Below, one piece after another: positions 12,919-24,558 of a stretch of 64,000 bases of DNA. The stretch is from Tetranychus cinnabarinus (lineage: Eukaryota > Arthropoda > Arachnida > Trombidiformes > Tetranychidae). A program made the position numbers and the translations under genes. Within the stretch, counting starts at the first letter, position 1. Each line of letters begins with the position of its first letter. Below the pieces are notes generated by a model. The model was given only the letters and a program-made list of their open reading frames with translations, was not told the DNA's origin and did not search any database. The stretch lies in NCBI GenBank assembly GCA_022266195.1, contig WHVY01000005.1:1984001-2048000 (forward strand), written 5' to 3'.

Positions 12919-14124
12919 TTAACCCGATTTTGTCGATAATTTTTCATACAACCCTTGTATTTCATCCAAATCCATGTAACACCCTTGAAGAAACCTTTTC
13001 TCCTTCAATGAATCATATCCTTCTCTTCCATGGAATACCCGGCGATTATTAAATATAACAACATCTCCATCTTTTAATTTACACGAAAGTCGATTACTAG
13101 TGCATCGAGTGTACGAGAACAATTGTTTGAAGGCTGTGAAAAAGCTTTCCATTTGATCATGAGGCAGTAAAGGAGCTCTCATTGAAAAGTAACTCAAATT
13201 AACCTCTTTGATTATCACTGAATTTTGATCACCCGGCTCTGTGACAATAACTGGCCATTTTTGTCTGAACCAAATACCTCTTTGCGAATCAAAAAAGGAA
13301 AACATTACGGGTTTAGTTAAAATTTCAAACATTTCAGGCTGGAATTTCTGCAACTGCTGACAACAATAAAGACCATCAGCAAAATAAGAATCACCTCCAT
13401 TTACAGCGGCTTTAATACAATGAAGCATTTGGATTCCTGGTACACGTTCACGATAACATAAATCAGTGTGAAGCTCCAGTGGGTTGGAGGAATAACTGAA
13501 ATGAGCATCCGGAGAAGGATTGACGACAACATCAAAGGTTGATCCATATCCAGAAATCCTTTCATAAGCGATTCTCCTAGCAATTGATAGAACAGTTTCT
13601 TTTTCAGTTGGAGCACCTGAAACGAACGCAATTCCATAAGAGAGGATATCTTTGAGCAAAGATTCAAGGGTTGAATCATCTGTCATGATTGACTCAAATG
13701 AATAATGGTGATCATAGATTGGGTTAATAATTGATACATTCCAGGGAAATTCACCGACTATCTCTTTAGGTGCATAAACACCGTCCTGAGGCTCAGATGA
13801 TTCACCAAATTTTCCTTTGAACAACATCAACCAAGATAATTTGTAGCATGAATGGTGCGGAGATCCATCGAACCAATCAATCAACAGTTCGGACCCATTG
13901 TTGACAATCTTAAGGGGCTTCAAGTTTTTGAAATCAATGTCTGCAGGGTTTAATTTTTTATCCTTTGTTAGTGGACTTATACATTGTTCACATTGACATG
14001 AGTCTCGTAGCCAGGCAACATGAAAGCTTTCACTAGATCCATCAGGAAAGTCAACTTTAATCACGGATCCGTCGTAATTTGATAGGTCACTGGTTAATTC
14101 TGGAGTAGATTCAGTTGATTCCAT
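12919..14124 (-). CDS. Gamma-butyrobetaine dioxygenase-like 2-oxoglutarate/Fe(II) oxygenase, single exon
   Basis: 401 aa in one exon. The N-terminal zinc-binding domain has C43, C45 and C48 (SCQCEQC) plus a His at 90/91 (PHHSC). The TauD/TfdA-like catalytic domain carries the iron ligands H219 and D221 (LELHTDLCY) and the distal H365 (RRVFHGREGYD). Length and domain order match BBOX1, the last enzyme of carnitine synthesis, which hydroxylates gamma-butyrobetaine. The related TMLHE normally has a mitochondrial presequence; the acidic, Ser/Thr-rich start here (MESTESTPELT) does not look like one, so a cytosolic BBOX1-type enzyme is preferred. Absence of introns, while most neighbours are split, would fit retroposition or intron loss. 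A paralog with another substrate cannot be excluded. Confidence 0.88.
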   Translation of the reverse strand: MESTESTPELTSDLSNYDGSVIKVDFPDGSSESFHVAWLRDSCQCEQCISPLTKDKKLNPADIDFKNLKPLKIVNNGSELLIDWFDGSPHHSCYKLSWLMLFKGKFGESSEPQDGVYAPKEIVGEFPWNVSIINPIYDHHYSFESIMTDDSTLESLLKDILSYGIAFVSGAPTEKETVLSIARRIAYERISGYGSTFDVVVNPSPDAHFSYSSNPLELHTDLCYRERVPGIQMLHCIKAAVNGGDSYFADGLYCCQQLQKFQPEMFEILTKPVMFSFFDSQRGIWFRQKWPVIVTEPGDQNSVIIKEVNLSYFSMRAPLLPHDQMESFFTAFKQLFSYTRCTSNRLSCKLKDGDVVIFNNRRVFHGREGYDSLKEKRFLQGCYMDLDEIQGLYEKLSTKSG

Positions 14125-15163
14125 GATTGTTCTTCAGTAAACTTAATTGTTAATCAAAAGCTGATGAGCATAGGGCATTGAAAATTTAGAAGAAAATTAT
14201 GCTTTGTAACACGTTGAAAACGAAATGGATTTGTAAATACATGTTGGATCGCAAAATTTTGGATTGTTTGATTGATAGTGTCGATCAAACTGATTAAAGA
14301 GTTGATGACAAATTTACAATCAACTGAACTTTTATTAACAGGATAAGAGAAACAAACGGTAAAGTTAGATAATTGACAATTATTAATTGTTTACTGTAAA
14401 ATTAAGCGCATGCTTGTTTTTTCATACTTTGAACCCTGGATTAACCACATGAGAAGCCATTAGTGCTAAACGCAAAAAGATACATTGGTTTCAACTGAAA
14501 AGATTCAAATGATTTTTAAAATTTGTCAATTTTATGTTCTAACTTTTGAATCCTGAATTATAAGAGATAATCGATGTTTCCAAATTCAGAGTTCAAGAGT
14601 AACAAATTCCAATCAATTCTTAACAGTTCTTATCAATGTCAATCTATATGATTTTATCGTTATATTTGATCACAAAAGCAATGAAAACAGAAGACATTTC
14701 AGGTTAAAACCCTTTAAGCTCAGTAAAAAACCCTTCAGTACTTGAAGTTTATAATTGAAAAACACTTGACTGTTGTCAACTGTTTTCATAATTACAATTA
14801 GACTTTGTTCAACAGTTTGTATGTATTGTTGAAATACCAATTGTAAATAAAAATAGGTGTAAGCTAAGTATGTTTGCAGTTATTATCTTGCAACTAATAT
14901 CAAAATTAACAAATTCAGTGGGAAATTGTGTTATTACTAATAACTTATTAGATGATTTTTGTATTTATCGATCAGCATCCTACTTAAAACACATCGATAG
15001 GAAGAAAATTACTTTTAAATGATGAGGAAAGCTGCGAATAATTTTTGACGAAAATGGTTTTAATAGTAAGAAATGATATTTTCTATGTCAATGAGAATAA
15101 ACTTTTAGTGACTGAATCATGACATTGATTGGTTTTCCAATTTTTTTTGAGATGGACATTATT
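14125..15163. other. Intergenic, upstream of the dioxygenase and downstream of Sec15
   Basis: No gene seen. It should contain the minus-strand promoter of the BBOX1-like gene and the Sec15 3' UTR. No clear TATA box was found near the dioxygenase start. Confidence 0.5.
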
Positions 15164-17980
15164 TTAATTAGAGTTATGGGCAGCTATTAATTGTTTCAAC
15201 TGTTTGATAACAGTATCAACCAATTTTCTTTTATCTCGTTCATTCTTCTTTAAGGATGCAAAAATATTACGATTTTTATCGGCTTCCTTGATTTTCTCCA
15301 AAAGATTGAGAGCCATTTGAGGGTTGACCCTAAGATATTTATTGTCCTGTTTGCCATAATCAGCAATATAAGTAGACCATTGCCAAGAAAGTAGTAGATC
15401 AACTAACTGTCTTAATTCAGCGAAACACATTTGCAGTGCATTATCTTCAAACCCTTTAACAGGTTCAGAGCTAGCAAAAAATTCACACTGCAATAAATCA
15501 AGATTGAATTGTTCTAAAGCACCCATGGATATAGCTTTGACATCTTCGTCGAGAAGAAAGTTAATTAAAGATGAAGCTATATGTTTGCATGCAGACACAC
15601 ATGCAGTCTGGGCGACTTTCAGTGGTAGATTGGTAAAAGCTTGGAAGGTAGAGGTCAAAAATTTGATGAGATCAGCGATATAAGAAGAGGCGACTCCAGA
15701 TGATTCGACCAACATCCAATCATAATGAGCGATTTCGAAGAATTCATCAATTTTTTGGTTGAGAAGAAAGTAGATTTGAGATTCAGCGTCAGATCGAGCA
15801 TCTTTAAACATTGAACTTCCTTGAAGTTTAGCGAGATGTGAGCCACCCGCTAGTTCAGCAATATTGGTAGTTGAAGAAGTTAATGGAGATCCAAGTCCAG
15901 TATTTAACGGTTGAGATATATATTCTTCTAGAAAACTCATAGAGTCTTCTAAATAGTTGGTGTTTATGGCAATTTGGATCAATTGGAGTAATCCTAGGCT
16001 TGGTTTTTTAATTAATACAGACAGGCAGCCACTGAGTGTTCGAGTAAGTAGAAGGTTGGTTGATTTTCGAACCATGTCTTCGATTTCAGTTTGACTTATA
16101 TTAAGATCTTGCGAGAATTCACGGCATGCGTTAATGAATCGTTTAACTTGAGTGAAAACTTTGGGTACAAAAGAGGAAAAGGGAAATTTTTTGGGATAAT
16201 CTGAGTCACCAGTGGAAACTACTTCAGCTTCATAATAAGGAAATTCATTGATGATTTCATCATATTCCGCTTGAGATTCAACTTCAATGGGATGGTAATT
16301 ATCTGCATCAAAAATGGAGCGAAACAATGCACACCATTGTTTCATCAAAATTTCATTATACTGATCACGGATCTCAATGAGTAAATTGAGAAAAGGGTTT
16401 ACATTATATCCATAACTTTGAAGAGTTTGACTAAATAAAATGATGATTCTTTTGATTTTAAGCATGAGATTTTCATCGGTACAATAAGATGAATATGTTC
16501 GAAGAGAAGCAATCACTGATTGCAGAGCATTTTCCCAGACTTCATCGAGATAACTTTTGGTTATTAAACCTGGAGCAGTGTTTAGAATATGATTTTCAAT
16601 AACAAAGAAACCCACGACTCCGCAAAAATAATTCTTGTAACCATCAATATTCTCGTGCATGTTAGTTGGAGGTTGAAGAACCAGTTTAGCTTGTTGTTGT
16701 CTTTGCTGGCGATAATAAATTTCAAATAACTCACGGGCTCCGAGACAGCCAAAAATATGAAGACAACGGTAAACCGGAGAAAAATCAACAATATCAGTTC
16801 CTTTCAGCTCTTCTTCTGATACACCTCCATTTAAATCGATATCGGACCCACTATCGATTAAGTCTAGATCATTTTCCGTTGAGGCAGATAAAGGCGGTTT
16901 AGGCGCAGGATGTTTCTTTCTTGAGGCAATTGCTGGGCCCTTTGGAGTATTATTAACAGATGAACTAATTTCATTGATATTGTTCATTGATGAATTAATC
17001 GACAAAATTGTGGTTGATTTTTTGACTGGGCTGCTTGAAGAACTGTTTTCATTTGAAGAAGAGGCACTTGTAGTGCAACTGGTTAACAGAGTATCTTCGA
17101 TATTTTGCTGATGAGCAGCATTCTTCATGGCAATTTCACCAATCTGGGACGACAATTGTCTCACGTTTTCGAGAAAATCTTTCAGATCTGACATTGAGGC
17201 TTCTTTGATTTGCTCTCGAATTTGGGGAATCTTATCTCTCATTGCTTGGGCAAATCGATAATGAGAAACCCGGGGTAGAAAATTATTTTCTAATTGCTCC
17301 AGAGTTTTGAGAGCTGGATAATAACGGGTATTTTCCATTTGTGAGGTTAATTTACTATACATCTTAAGCACTGGTAAACATTGACTTAAGTGATCTATGG
17401 CTGTTTCTATATTACACACAATTTTACGGTACCGGATGAGTTCTTCGGCTTTCCGCTGAACATTTTCAGAGGATTTTTGGATATCTTGATTCACTTCCAA
17501 AATTTCTTTCTTAAGTATGTCAGCTTTGGGTCTAACTTGCAGAAGATCATGAATACAATCTACAAAGTCTTGGTAATTGGCATTACACATCCTTTTAATC
17601 TCCTCGTCATGGCTTTTAATACGAGCATCCAGCTTCTCCATAAATTTATCATATTCATCGCCAACAGCTCTGTTACTACTGAAATAAACCGAAAATTTAA
17701 TTAATCTCTTAAAGAACTTCGACAGAAAAATTTCATGCTTCATTCCATTTTAAAAATATCATATAATTCATTGATACGCTAAAATAAGTTTAACTACGAT
17801 ACTTTTGCAATGATATGAATTAGGAAATGAAGCCAAACAAAAGATGATTTGTTATCATTACCTGAGTACAAGGCTGAGAGATGATGGATCATTTGATTCC
17901 AGTTCAATGAGAAGATGGTCACATCCATTTAATTTTGAGAAAAGCGGGTCTGTCACAGGCGGATCTTTGGATACATTCAT
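15164..17980 (-). CDS. Sec15: Exocyst complex subunit Sec15 (EXOC6), 2 exons
   Basis: Minus-strand exons 17862-17980 (39 codons plus 2 nt) and 15164-17678, joined across a 183-bp intron, giving 877 aa. The first exon starts MNVSKDPPVTDPLFSK; the open frame upstream of 17678 in the large exon is intronic. Family blocks seen: KFMEKLDARIKSHDEEI and coiled-coil N-terminus, CLPVLKMYSKL, YYPALKTLEQLEN, then VDFSPVYRCLHIFG, and the C-terminal Rab-effector domain with DARSDAESQIY, QFNLDLLQCEFFASSEP and KYLRVNPQMALNLLEK. Between the coiled coil and VDFSPVY lies a Ser/Asn-rich insert of about 100 residues. Sec15 is the exocyst subunit that binds Rab11/Sec4-type GTPases on secretory vesicles and tethers them to the plasma membrane. 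Its start codon faces that of COX10 405 bp away. Confidence 0.96.
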
Positions 17981-18385
17981 GTTTAACAGTTAAACTGAAT
18001 CTGAAAATGGTACCATCAATAGATTAAAGCTTGAAGAAACCAATTTCTGATGACTATCTATTCTTTATGTTACATTCGATGAGTGAAAATGGTTCACATG
18101 ATATAATCACTCAATAGCAAGGTATCAAAATAAAATCATCAGCCTAGACTTGATTAACAATTTAATCATTGGTAATTGACAATTTGAATAACCACTGATA
18201 CGTGTAAGATGAGCACCGCAAGTCAAATTTATTCCAGCTGATTTTGTTGAAAAAGTTGGGATAAGTGTGTTATTTAGAAGGCACATATTCAAAGCTTGCA
18301 ATTTAACCTTGCATGTTTACCTTTTTCTTGTACTTTTTCATCAATTTGAAAAATGTTAAAAAATCATGTTTAACCTTAATAAGTG
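17981..18385. promoter_or_regulatory. Bidirectional promoter region between Sec15 (-) and COX10 (+)
   Basis: The two start codons are separated by 405 bp without coding content, so both genes must be driven from here. A duplicated copy lies at 34549-34937. The stretch 18190-18280 is matched at 34752-34842 with only two differences in 91 positions, while flanking non-coding DNA in the two copies has many substitutions and small indels. That stretch is the best candidate for functional promoter elements, although gene conversion could also account for it. No TATA box is obvious. Confidence 0.7.
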
Positions 18386-19721
18386 ATGTTCAGAACAACC
18401 TACAAACTTTTTGACATTTTACACCATTCTAGTCATGTAGCTTTGATAAAGAACCCATCATTTTTTGGGCATGGAGCTCGGTTGATAAGTGTAAATCGAG
18501 TGACATGTTCCTCACATCAACAACCCAAACCTAAATCCAATGTTATCAGTGATTATGGAGAAGAAGAAAGAATCATTAAATATCTGACGGACCCAAACGT
18601 GGGACAAATTCAAGAAAAAGTGAATCTAGAATGGAAGGTGATAGAGAAACCGGATAACCTTAAATCAATAGGTTACTATCTTAAATTAAGCAAATTTAGA
18701 CTTACAAGTCTGGTTGTACTAACCACATTAGCCGGTTACACCATGGGTTGCTCTCAATTTGATCCTATTATTGCCAGTGCATCTCTTATTGGCACTGGTT
18801 TGACTTCTGCCGCTGCAGCAAGTCTCAATCAGTTTTTGGAAATACCTTTTGATTCACAAATGATGAGAACTCGAAATCGTCCTCTAGTCCTCGGTCAACT
18901 TTCTTCTGGACGTGCTTTTTCGTTTTCTTTAATTTCTGGGACAGCTGGACTCGCTACATTAGCATTTTTCATCAATCCCTTGACAGCTGCTTTGGGTGCT
19001 TTTAATTTAGTTCTCTATTCATTTGTATATACACCAATGAAGAGAGCGAATATTGCAAATACTTGGGTCGGATCAATAGTTGGCGCCATACCTCCTATAA
19101 TGGGTTATACTGCCGCAACCAATATGATTGGTAATTCACATTTTCTAGATAGATTACTCTAATCTTGCAAAATAAGAGCATTGTCGGAATCCGATCTGTG
19201 AAAAAGATTTTGCATTGCAGATTAGAAATCCAAGTGTAACTTTCTGACTATAATTCATTGTATTCTAACGACATTTCTTTATCTTTTCAGATATACCATC
19301 GATATTCTTAGGATTAATATTATATTCATGGCAATTTCCTCACTTTAACGCTCTATCTTGGAATATCCGTCATGACTATGCAAGAGCTGGTTATCGAATG
19401 ATGTCGGTTACCAATGAGGATCTCTGTGTTCGCACTGCTTTGAGGCATGCTTGTCTTTTGACTGCTTATTCATGTTTAATGAGTACATCTTATGTTTCTC
19501 TTACCAATTATGCCTTCGTTTTAGGATCTCTACCTCTCAATATTTACCTAATTTATCTAAGCTGGAAATTCTACCAAACACCGAACGCAACTAGTTCTAG
19601 AAAATTGTTTCGTTATTCTCTCATTCACCTACCAGCTCTCATCATTTTAATGCTCATCTTCAAATCGGATAGAAAAGACGAGTCAATAATGAGAGATGGA
19701 CTTGTTAAAACGAAAACCTAG
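18386..19721 (+). CDS. COX10: Protoheme IX farnesyltransferase, mitochondrial (heme O synthase, COX10), 2 exons
   Basis: Exons 18386-19130 and 19291-19721; 391 aa. The ATG at 18386 is used; the upstream GTG at 18383 is not needed. A presequence-like N-terminus precedes a UbiA prenyltransferase domain with several membrane spans. Motif 1 is N148-x3-E-x3-D156-x4-RTRNRP; the second conserved region follows as VYTPMKRANIANTWVGS and IPPIMGYTAATN, then SWQFPHFNALSW and DYARAGYRM in exon 2. The enzyme farnesylates heme B to heme O in the inner mitochondrial membrane, the first step to heme A for cytochrome c oxidase. It shares a promoter with Sec15, and its exon 1 has been duplicated at 34.9 kb. Confidence 0.95.
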
Positions 19722-19869
19722 TAGTTAATGAGATGAATTAGCTCTATCTTGTAATTTAAATTAAAATTGTTAACTTCTTGTGAAGAGAAAGTCAAGTTTC
19801 ATTTTCTTATTCCATTATTGTATGAGTTAAAATGGAATATAATGATTTATTTCTTAACCAGTTGATGTA

Positions 19870-19875
19870 AATAAA
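19870..19875 (+). terminator. Polyadenylation signal AATAAA of COX10
   Basis: AATAAA about 150 bp after the COX10 stop codon on the coding strand; position-based assignment. Confidence 0.45.
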
Positions 19876-20602
19876 TTTCCGTCGATTCATACCTTCAATC
19901 AAAGTCATTCATCAATTTATAGATAAACCAAAATTCAGGTTAAGGCAAATCAGTAAGTAGTCTTGCTTTATCAAATAAATATCACTTCCAATTTCATCAG
20001 CCTTGCTTTATCCTTTTTGGCCTTTAGGGCAAATTGATTGTTTTGGTCAAATAAGACTACAGAAAATAAACATACTAATTATTGTTAAGGAAATAGAATT
20101 GAATGGCTAATTTCGATAATTAAATGTTCGACAATCATAAAAGGTTGATGCTCAACTGTCATAAATAAACAACCCGAAGCCAATTTGAATCTAGATCAAG
20201 TTGATCGAGAGGATTATCCGTTGATCTAAGGTAAAAAGAGGATCTCGAAAAGCGAAAAATCTTTAAATTTTTGTTACAGTCACTTAATGGAACCCGGAAT
20301 AATATCAATCTTAACCTTCAATTTTATCATTATCAACATCATGTAACAGAGGTTTAATCAATAATCAAATTGATTCTTCAAATTATCTCATCTCAAGGAA
20401 AAAACTAAACTTTTAAATACTCAATATTTCCGGATTTCACTATAATTTGACTAATACACGATAGCTTTAACTAAACCATTGAATGTCAAGTTCTGTCAGT
20501 GAGGTAAACAAAATTCAAAGCTACCATCATTAACATCATGATAAATAAAATAACCTTTTCATGGAAATCTTATCTTCTTTATGCATTAAATTTTCAATAA
20601 CA

Positions 20603-20638
20603 ATAAAATTGAGTAAATAGATAAAATTGAGTAAATAT
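20603..20638. repeat. Two-copy 18-bp tandem repeat
   Basis: The 18-bp unit ATAAAATTGAGTAAATAG at 20603-20620 is followed directly by a copy at 20621-20638 that differs only in the last base. Confidence 0.8.
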
Positions 20639-21325
20639 TTCCTCTTAAATTGCTTTCACTTTTTGATACATTTACATTTAAAATGCTTCAAGTTTCAATT
20701 CTTGAAAAAAAGGTTTGAGGATATTTTTTAAAATTTGAAATGATTAACAAATCTGAGAAAAGGATAAACCCAGGAAAACCCAGGAAAAATTGTGAAAAAA
20801 GTCGAACTTTAAAAATTAATGAAATGATACTCAAAAGTTCTGAAAAATGATTGAGTAGATACAAAAAAAGTGCGTTTTATCCTCGTAATTTCACCTCCAA
20901 AATAACTTGACATGAATAACAAGACCGTAAAAATTGAGCTACTCGAATTGAATTGGTCCGTCTTTTATGACCATTCAAATATTAACTGGGTTAATGAAAT
21001 AATTAAATCAGAGAATATGAACAGAATAATATTTATCAATCTTTTGTGAAATTTTATCATACAAAAACAAAAAAGAGTTTGTAAGGTAAGGAAAGAGATA
21101 TTGAAAAATAGAAAAATGAAAATTTGGAAAATACAAGAATGGAAGTTTGGAAGCAGGAAGATGAGAGAGAAAAGATGAAAAATTAAATGCAGATAAACAG
21201 GGGAAACTGATGAGAATTGGTGGCTGGACTGATGGGCTATAATTTCAATTGTTTTTTTTATTTTGTAGATCAAAATATTAGATCACATCCAGTTTTTGTT
21301 TTGTTGCTTGTTGCTCTTTGCCTTT

Positions 21326-22827
21326 TCAGTAAATTTTGTAACCCTTTGATCTTTTCTCCTTCTTCCTACTATCATCCAAAGTCATCTTATCTAAAGCTAA
21401 GAGTTTCTCTCGATTCTCTTCAACTGTCTTTATCCATTTATCTGCCATTATACGCCATGGAACGGTTCCTCCATACTCTTTAGGTAATATATGAACTGGA
21501 ATACGTTTATGTAATTCATTCAGATCACGAGGAAATGAAAGACGATCCTGTAATTTTTGTGTCATAAAACCAGAGATAAAGATGAGTATAGTTCGTATCA
21601 GGTGGGGTAAGTTTAACCAATGAACTTGTTTATGTTTTACAGGAAGTGCTTTCTGCAAAGGAGAGATGGAAAGAAAAAGAGTGAAATTTTAGATAAAATG
21701 AGATAATAAGATGGCGATGATGATGATGATGATGATTGGTAATTAAGCGAAGGATTTAAAGTTATGATGGTGATGGGGAAAGGTAAGCTATAGAGAGGAG
21801 TGAAAAGTGAGAGCGGAAACGTTTTGCTATCGAGGACACGTTGTGGGTAAAAATATATTTGTTATTTGAAAAAGATGAATGAATATGAAGAAGATGATGT
21901 AAAAAATTAGTTGATGATGATGACGATCAGACTTACTTCTCCGCTTTGGGCTAGTCTCTTTAACTCTCTGATTCCTAAATAAGTTACTTCAGAGAGACTG
22001 ACTCCTTCCTGGTCAAATATGTAAACAAATCCATTTTTTTGATTCTCTTCATTGTCCAATAAAATCTCGAAAGTAATTATGATGGAACGAAATAGATCAG
22101 TAGGTAAATGGCCGTATTTTTGGTTAAACATTGCACATCGGCCAAAAATAACAGTCCTTCCTCGATCATCTCGCTCAAATAATGGAAAGATGTAACCACG
22201 TTTGATAAGATCGTATAAACTTGAATCTCGAATGTCTAAATTTTTGTAACAATAAGGATGGACATTGCGAACCTTCAAGTATTTCTCAAAGACACGACAA
22301 GATTCTTCAAAATTAAATTTGCGGAATCGTAGAAACCGAAGTATGAACAAATCATCTAGAAAAATAAACAAAAGAACAATTAGTTAAACGAGATTCACCA
22401 ATCAAACCAAATAATCAAATTGAATAGATAACATGCCTTTGAATGAAATATTTTGATATAATCCAGAGTTATTGGACTGAACATGTCGAACATTTTATAA
22501 TCAAAAATCAGAAACATAAACAAAAATACAATAAAACTCATTTTACTAAACAGCTGAGTATTAATTATCTAAAGTATCTTTTAATACTTAGATATGGATC
22601 TAAACTATCGATTGGTATTTTAACGGTTTTAATGTGAATTTGAGGGGAAAATTGGGAATCAAATTGAAAATTATGGAATTGGCATTAATTGTATTGATCA
22701 GGAAATTTAAATTAATCAAGAAAGTTGTGACAAACTTACCTGTTCTTGGTGAGACAAATTGCGGTTGAGACAAAATCCATTCACGAAATTTTTTAACCAA
22801 AACTTCTTCTTGACTTGAGATGGTCAT
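21326..22827 (-). CDS. CRAL-TRIO (SEC14-type) lipid-transfer protein, alpha-TTP-like, 3 exons
   Basis: Minus-strand exons 22740-22827, 21937-22355 and 21326-21652, all phase-consistent; 277 aa. The N-terminal helical domain holds DDLFILRFLRFRKFNFEE, the usual CRAL-TRIO-N pattern. The lipid-binding domain has GRTVIFGRC, FVYIFDQEGVS and, in exon 3, HWLNLPHLIRTILIFISGFM and a cage-closing VHILPKEYGGTV block. Arthropods carry many such proteins, which move hydrophobic ligands (tocopherols, retinoids, phosphoinositides) inside cells; the ligand here cannot be predicted. The Lys-rich C-terminal tail is short. Length is normal for the family. Confidence 0.88.
21715..21736. repeat. (GAT)n microsatellite
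   Basis: About seven GAT units lie in the intron between exons 2 and 3 of the CRAL-TRIO gene. Similar short triplet runs are at 51835-51856 (GTT) and about 51713-51730 (CAT). Confidence 0.85.
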
Positions 22828-24558
22828 TTTAATTTGAATCTTTCACAGATTTACTATTAAATAATCAAATAGTCACTTGATTGGCACTATAAATTCAATT
22901 AAGATGAACTAAGGTTACGCGAAATGGGGTAAATTTGATGCAAAAATTAAGTCTCAAAAAAATCCAAATGAAGGGCAAAATGTTTTCACAAATAGTCACG
23001 TTGTAACACCAAAGTAAAGACCAAAGCAATGAAGGTAAATCAACAATCAATAGATGATATATTCATGAAAACAAAATAAATACTCAGTAGTTGAAACAAT
23101 TACAGAAACGTATAACTAAATCACAGACAAAAAAAGGTAAAGAAAAGGCAAATTAGATGAAAATTTGTTGTTTATATTTTTAAGGTAGAGGTTATCAGGT
23201 TTTGATTTTAAAAATAACTAATGAATTGTCAATGAATCAGGATGGACAGAAGAATAAAAAAGACAGAGAAAAGGTGATGACTGGAAATAGACAGGCATTT
23301 AAAGAAAGAGAAGATAAAAGTGAGAAAGTGAGTGGGAAAGGAGGAGTTATCAAGGTGGACCAGCAAAATTGTCTTGAAAACCTGGATTAGGATTAAGACA
23401 AAGGAGGATTAAAAAGGATAAGAGCAAAAATGTGGATCGAGCAAAGACAAAAAGGTCTTCTTCTTCAAAAATCTTATCCTTATTCCTATCAAGATGAAAG
23501 ATTTGTGAAAAAGATGAATAAGAAATTTTCCAGTCAAATCATCTGAACAACAACCAAAATTGTATTTCCTGATATAAAATATCAAATTATTATTGAAATG
23601 ATCATATTAAGGGTAAAGATAGCTTTCAACGATTGATTTTCCGATTGCTACTTTCACTTTCCTCAACAACAATCTATCTTCATCCCATCATCATTATCAT
23701 CATCGTGATACAAATTTACAATCCCAATAATCCTGAATCACTTGTAGGCATATGAAATGAGAAACGTCCAAACATGAATGGATAACCCTAAGGGAATAAT
23801 AATATCAGATTAATTTCAACTTTTTTTACGGATACTTTTTGATATTGTATTAAAAATAGAATCGACTATAGTATCAACTAAATTGCCCTAATTTTTCAGC
23901 ATTTTTCATTTTAATAACTAATCAACAGCAACAATCAAAAATCTCTAAACACCTTTTCTTGTTGTACTGGTGTTTATCATTGTGTATTTTGTTTAATTGT
24001 TGACCTCAAATTCATATTTATCATTTTTGCTTCTCATTACCAAAGTTAGATCAAATGATATTTTTATTGACCAAATAAAAAGTCAGATTCTGAATAAAGG
24101 TTCATTTGAGTTTAAACACCGAATTGAGCAATTATTTTTCGCCTTTTAACTTGAAGCTAATTTTTGCTAAAAAATTGCTTTCATTGCAATTGTCACGCAT
24201 TCAGTGCTTCATGGTTATCAGAATCGCTGTACTTTTCATTTGCAATTTCAACGTTACACTCATTTTTTTGGACATAAAACCATTTCTGTTTATTACGCAG
24301 GAAAACTATTCATTGTTAATGATTTAAATATCGACTTACTTTCACTAGAAAATTCTTTGGCTGAGAATTCGATTGAAGTACAAGAATAAATCAATACTAA
24401 TTGGAGGCTGAAAAAGTCATTCAGTCTTCATAATAGTCAATGTACGCACAATAAGGTTTTATGTTTTATAAAGGTTGTAGGGTTGGGGTTAAATATTAAA
24501 TCAATGCAATGTTATGTCTTTAAGAAGAGTTTATTAGAATCGGTTAGATTGGAGTTAA
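22828..24558. other. Intergenic, AT-rich
   Basis: Upstream region of the CRAL-TRIO gene (minus) and 3' side of the next minus-strand gene. Open frames at 23202-23390 and 24106-24389 (plus) do not resemble proteins. No gene seen. Confidence 0.5.
24530..24535 (-). terminator. Possible polyadenylation signal of the secreted protein gene
   Basis: Plus TTTATT (AATAAA on the minus strand) 24 bp after the stop codon of the 24559-25452 gene; unusually close, so uncertain. Confidence 0.35.

Larger units (their letters stand above)
19722..21325. other. Intergenic, AT-rich
   Basis: No gene supported. Open frames around 20965-21273 (minus) and 21217-21483 (plus) lack recognisable features; the second overlaps the CRAL-TRIO gene antisense. 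The stretch includes a small tandem repeat at 20603-20638. Confidence 0.5.

Noticed and set aside
17679..17743. Extra N-terminal residues of Sec15 in the large open frame (MKHEIFLSKFFKRL)
   Set aside because: They are intron: a clean acceptor at 17679-17680 joins in phase to the upstream exon 17862-17980, which gives the true start.
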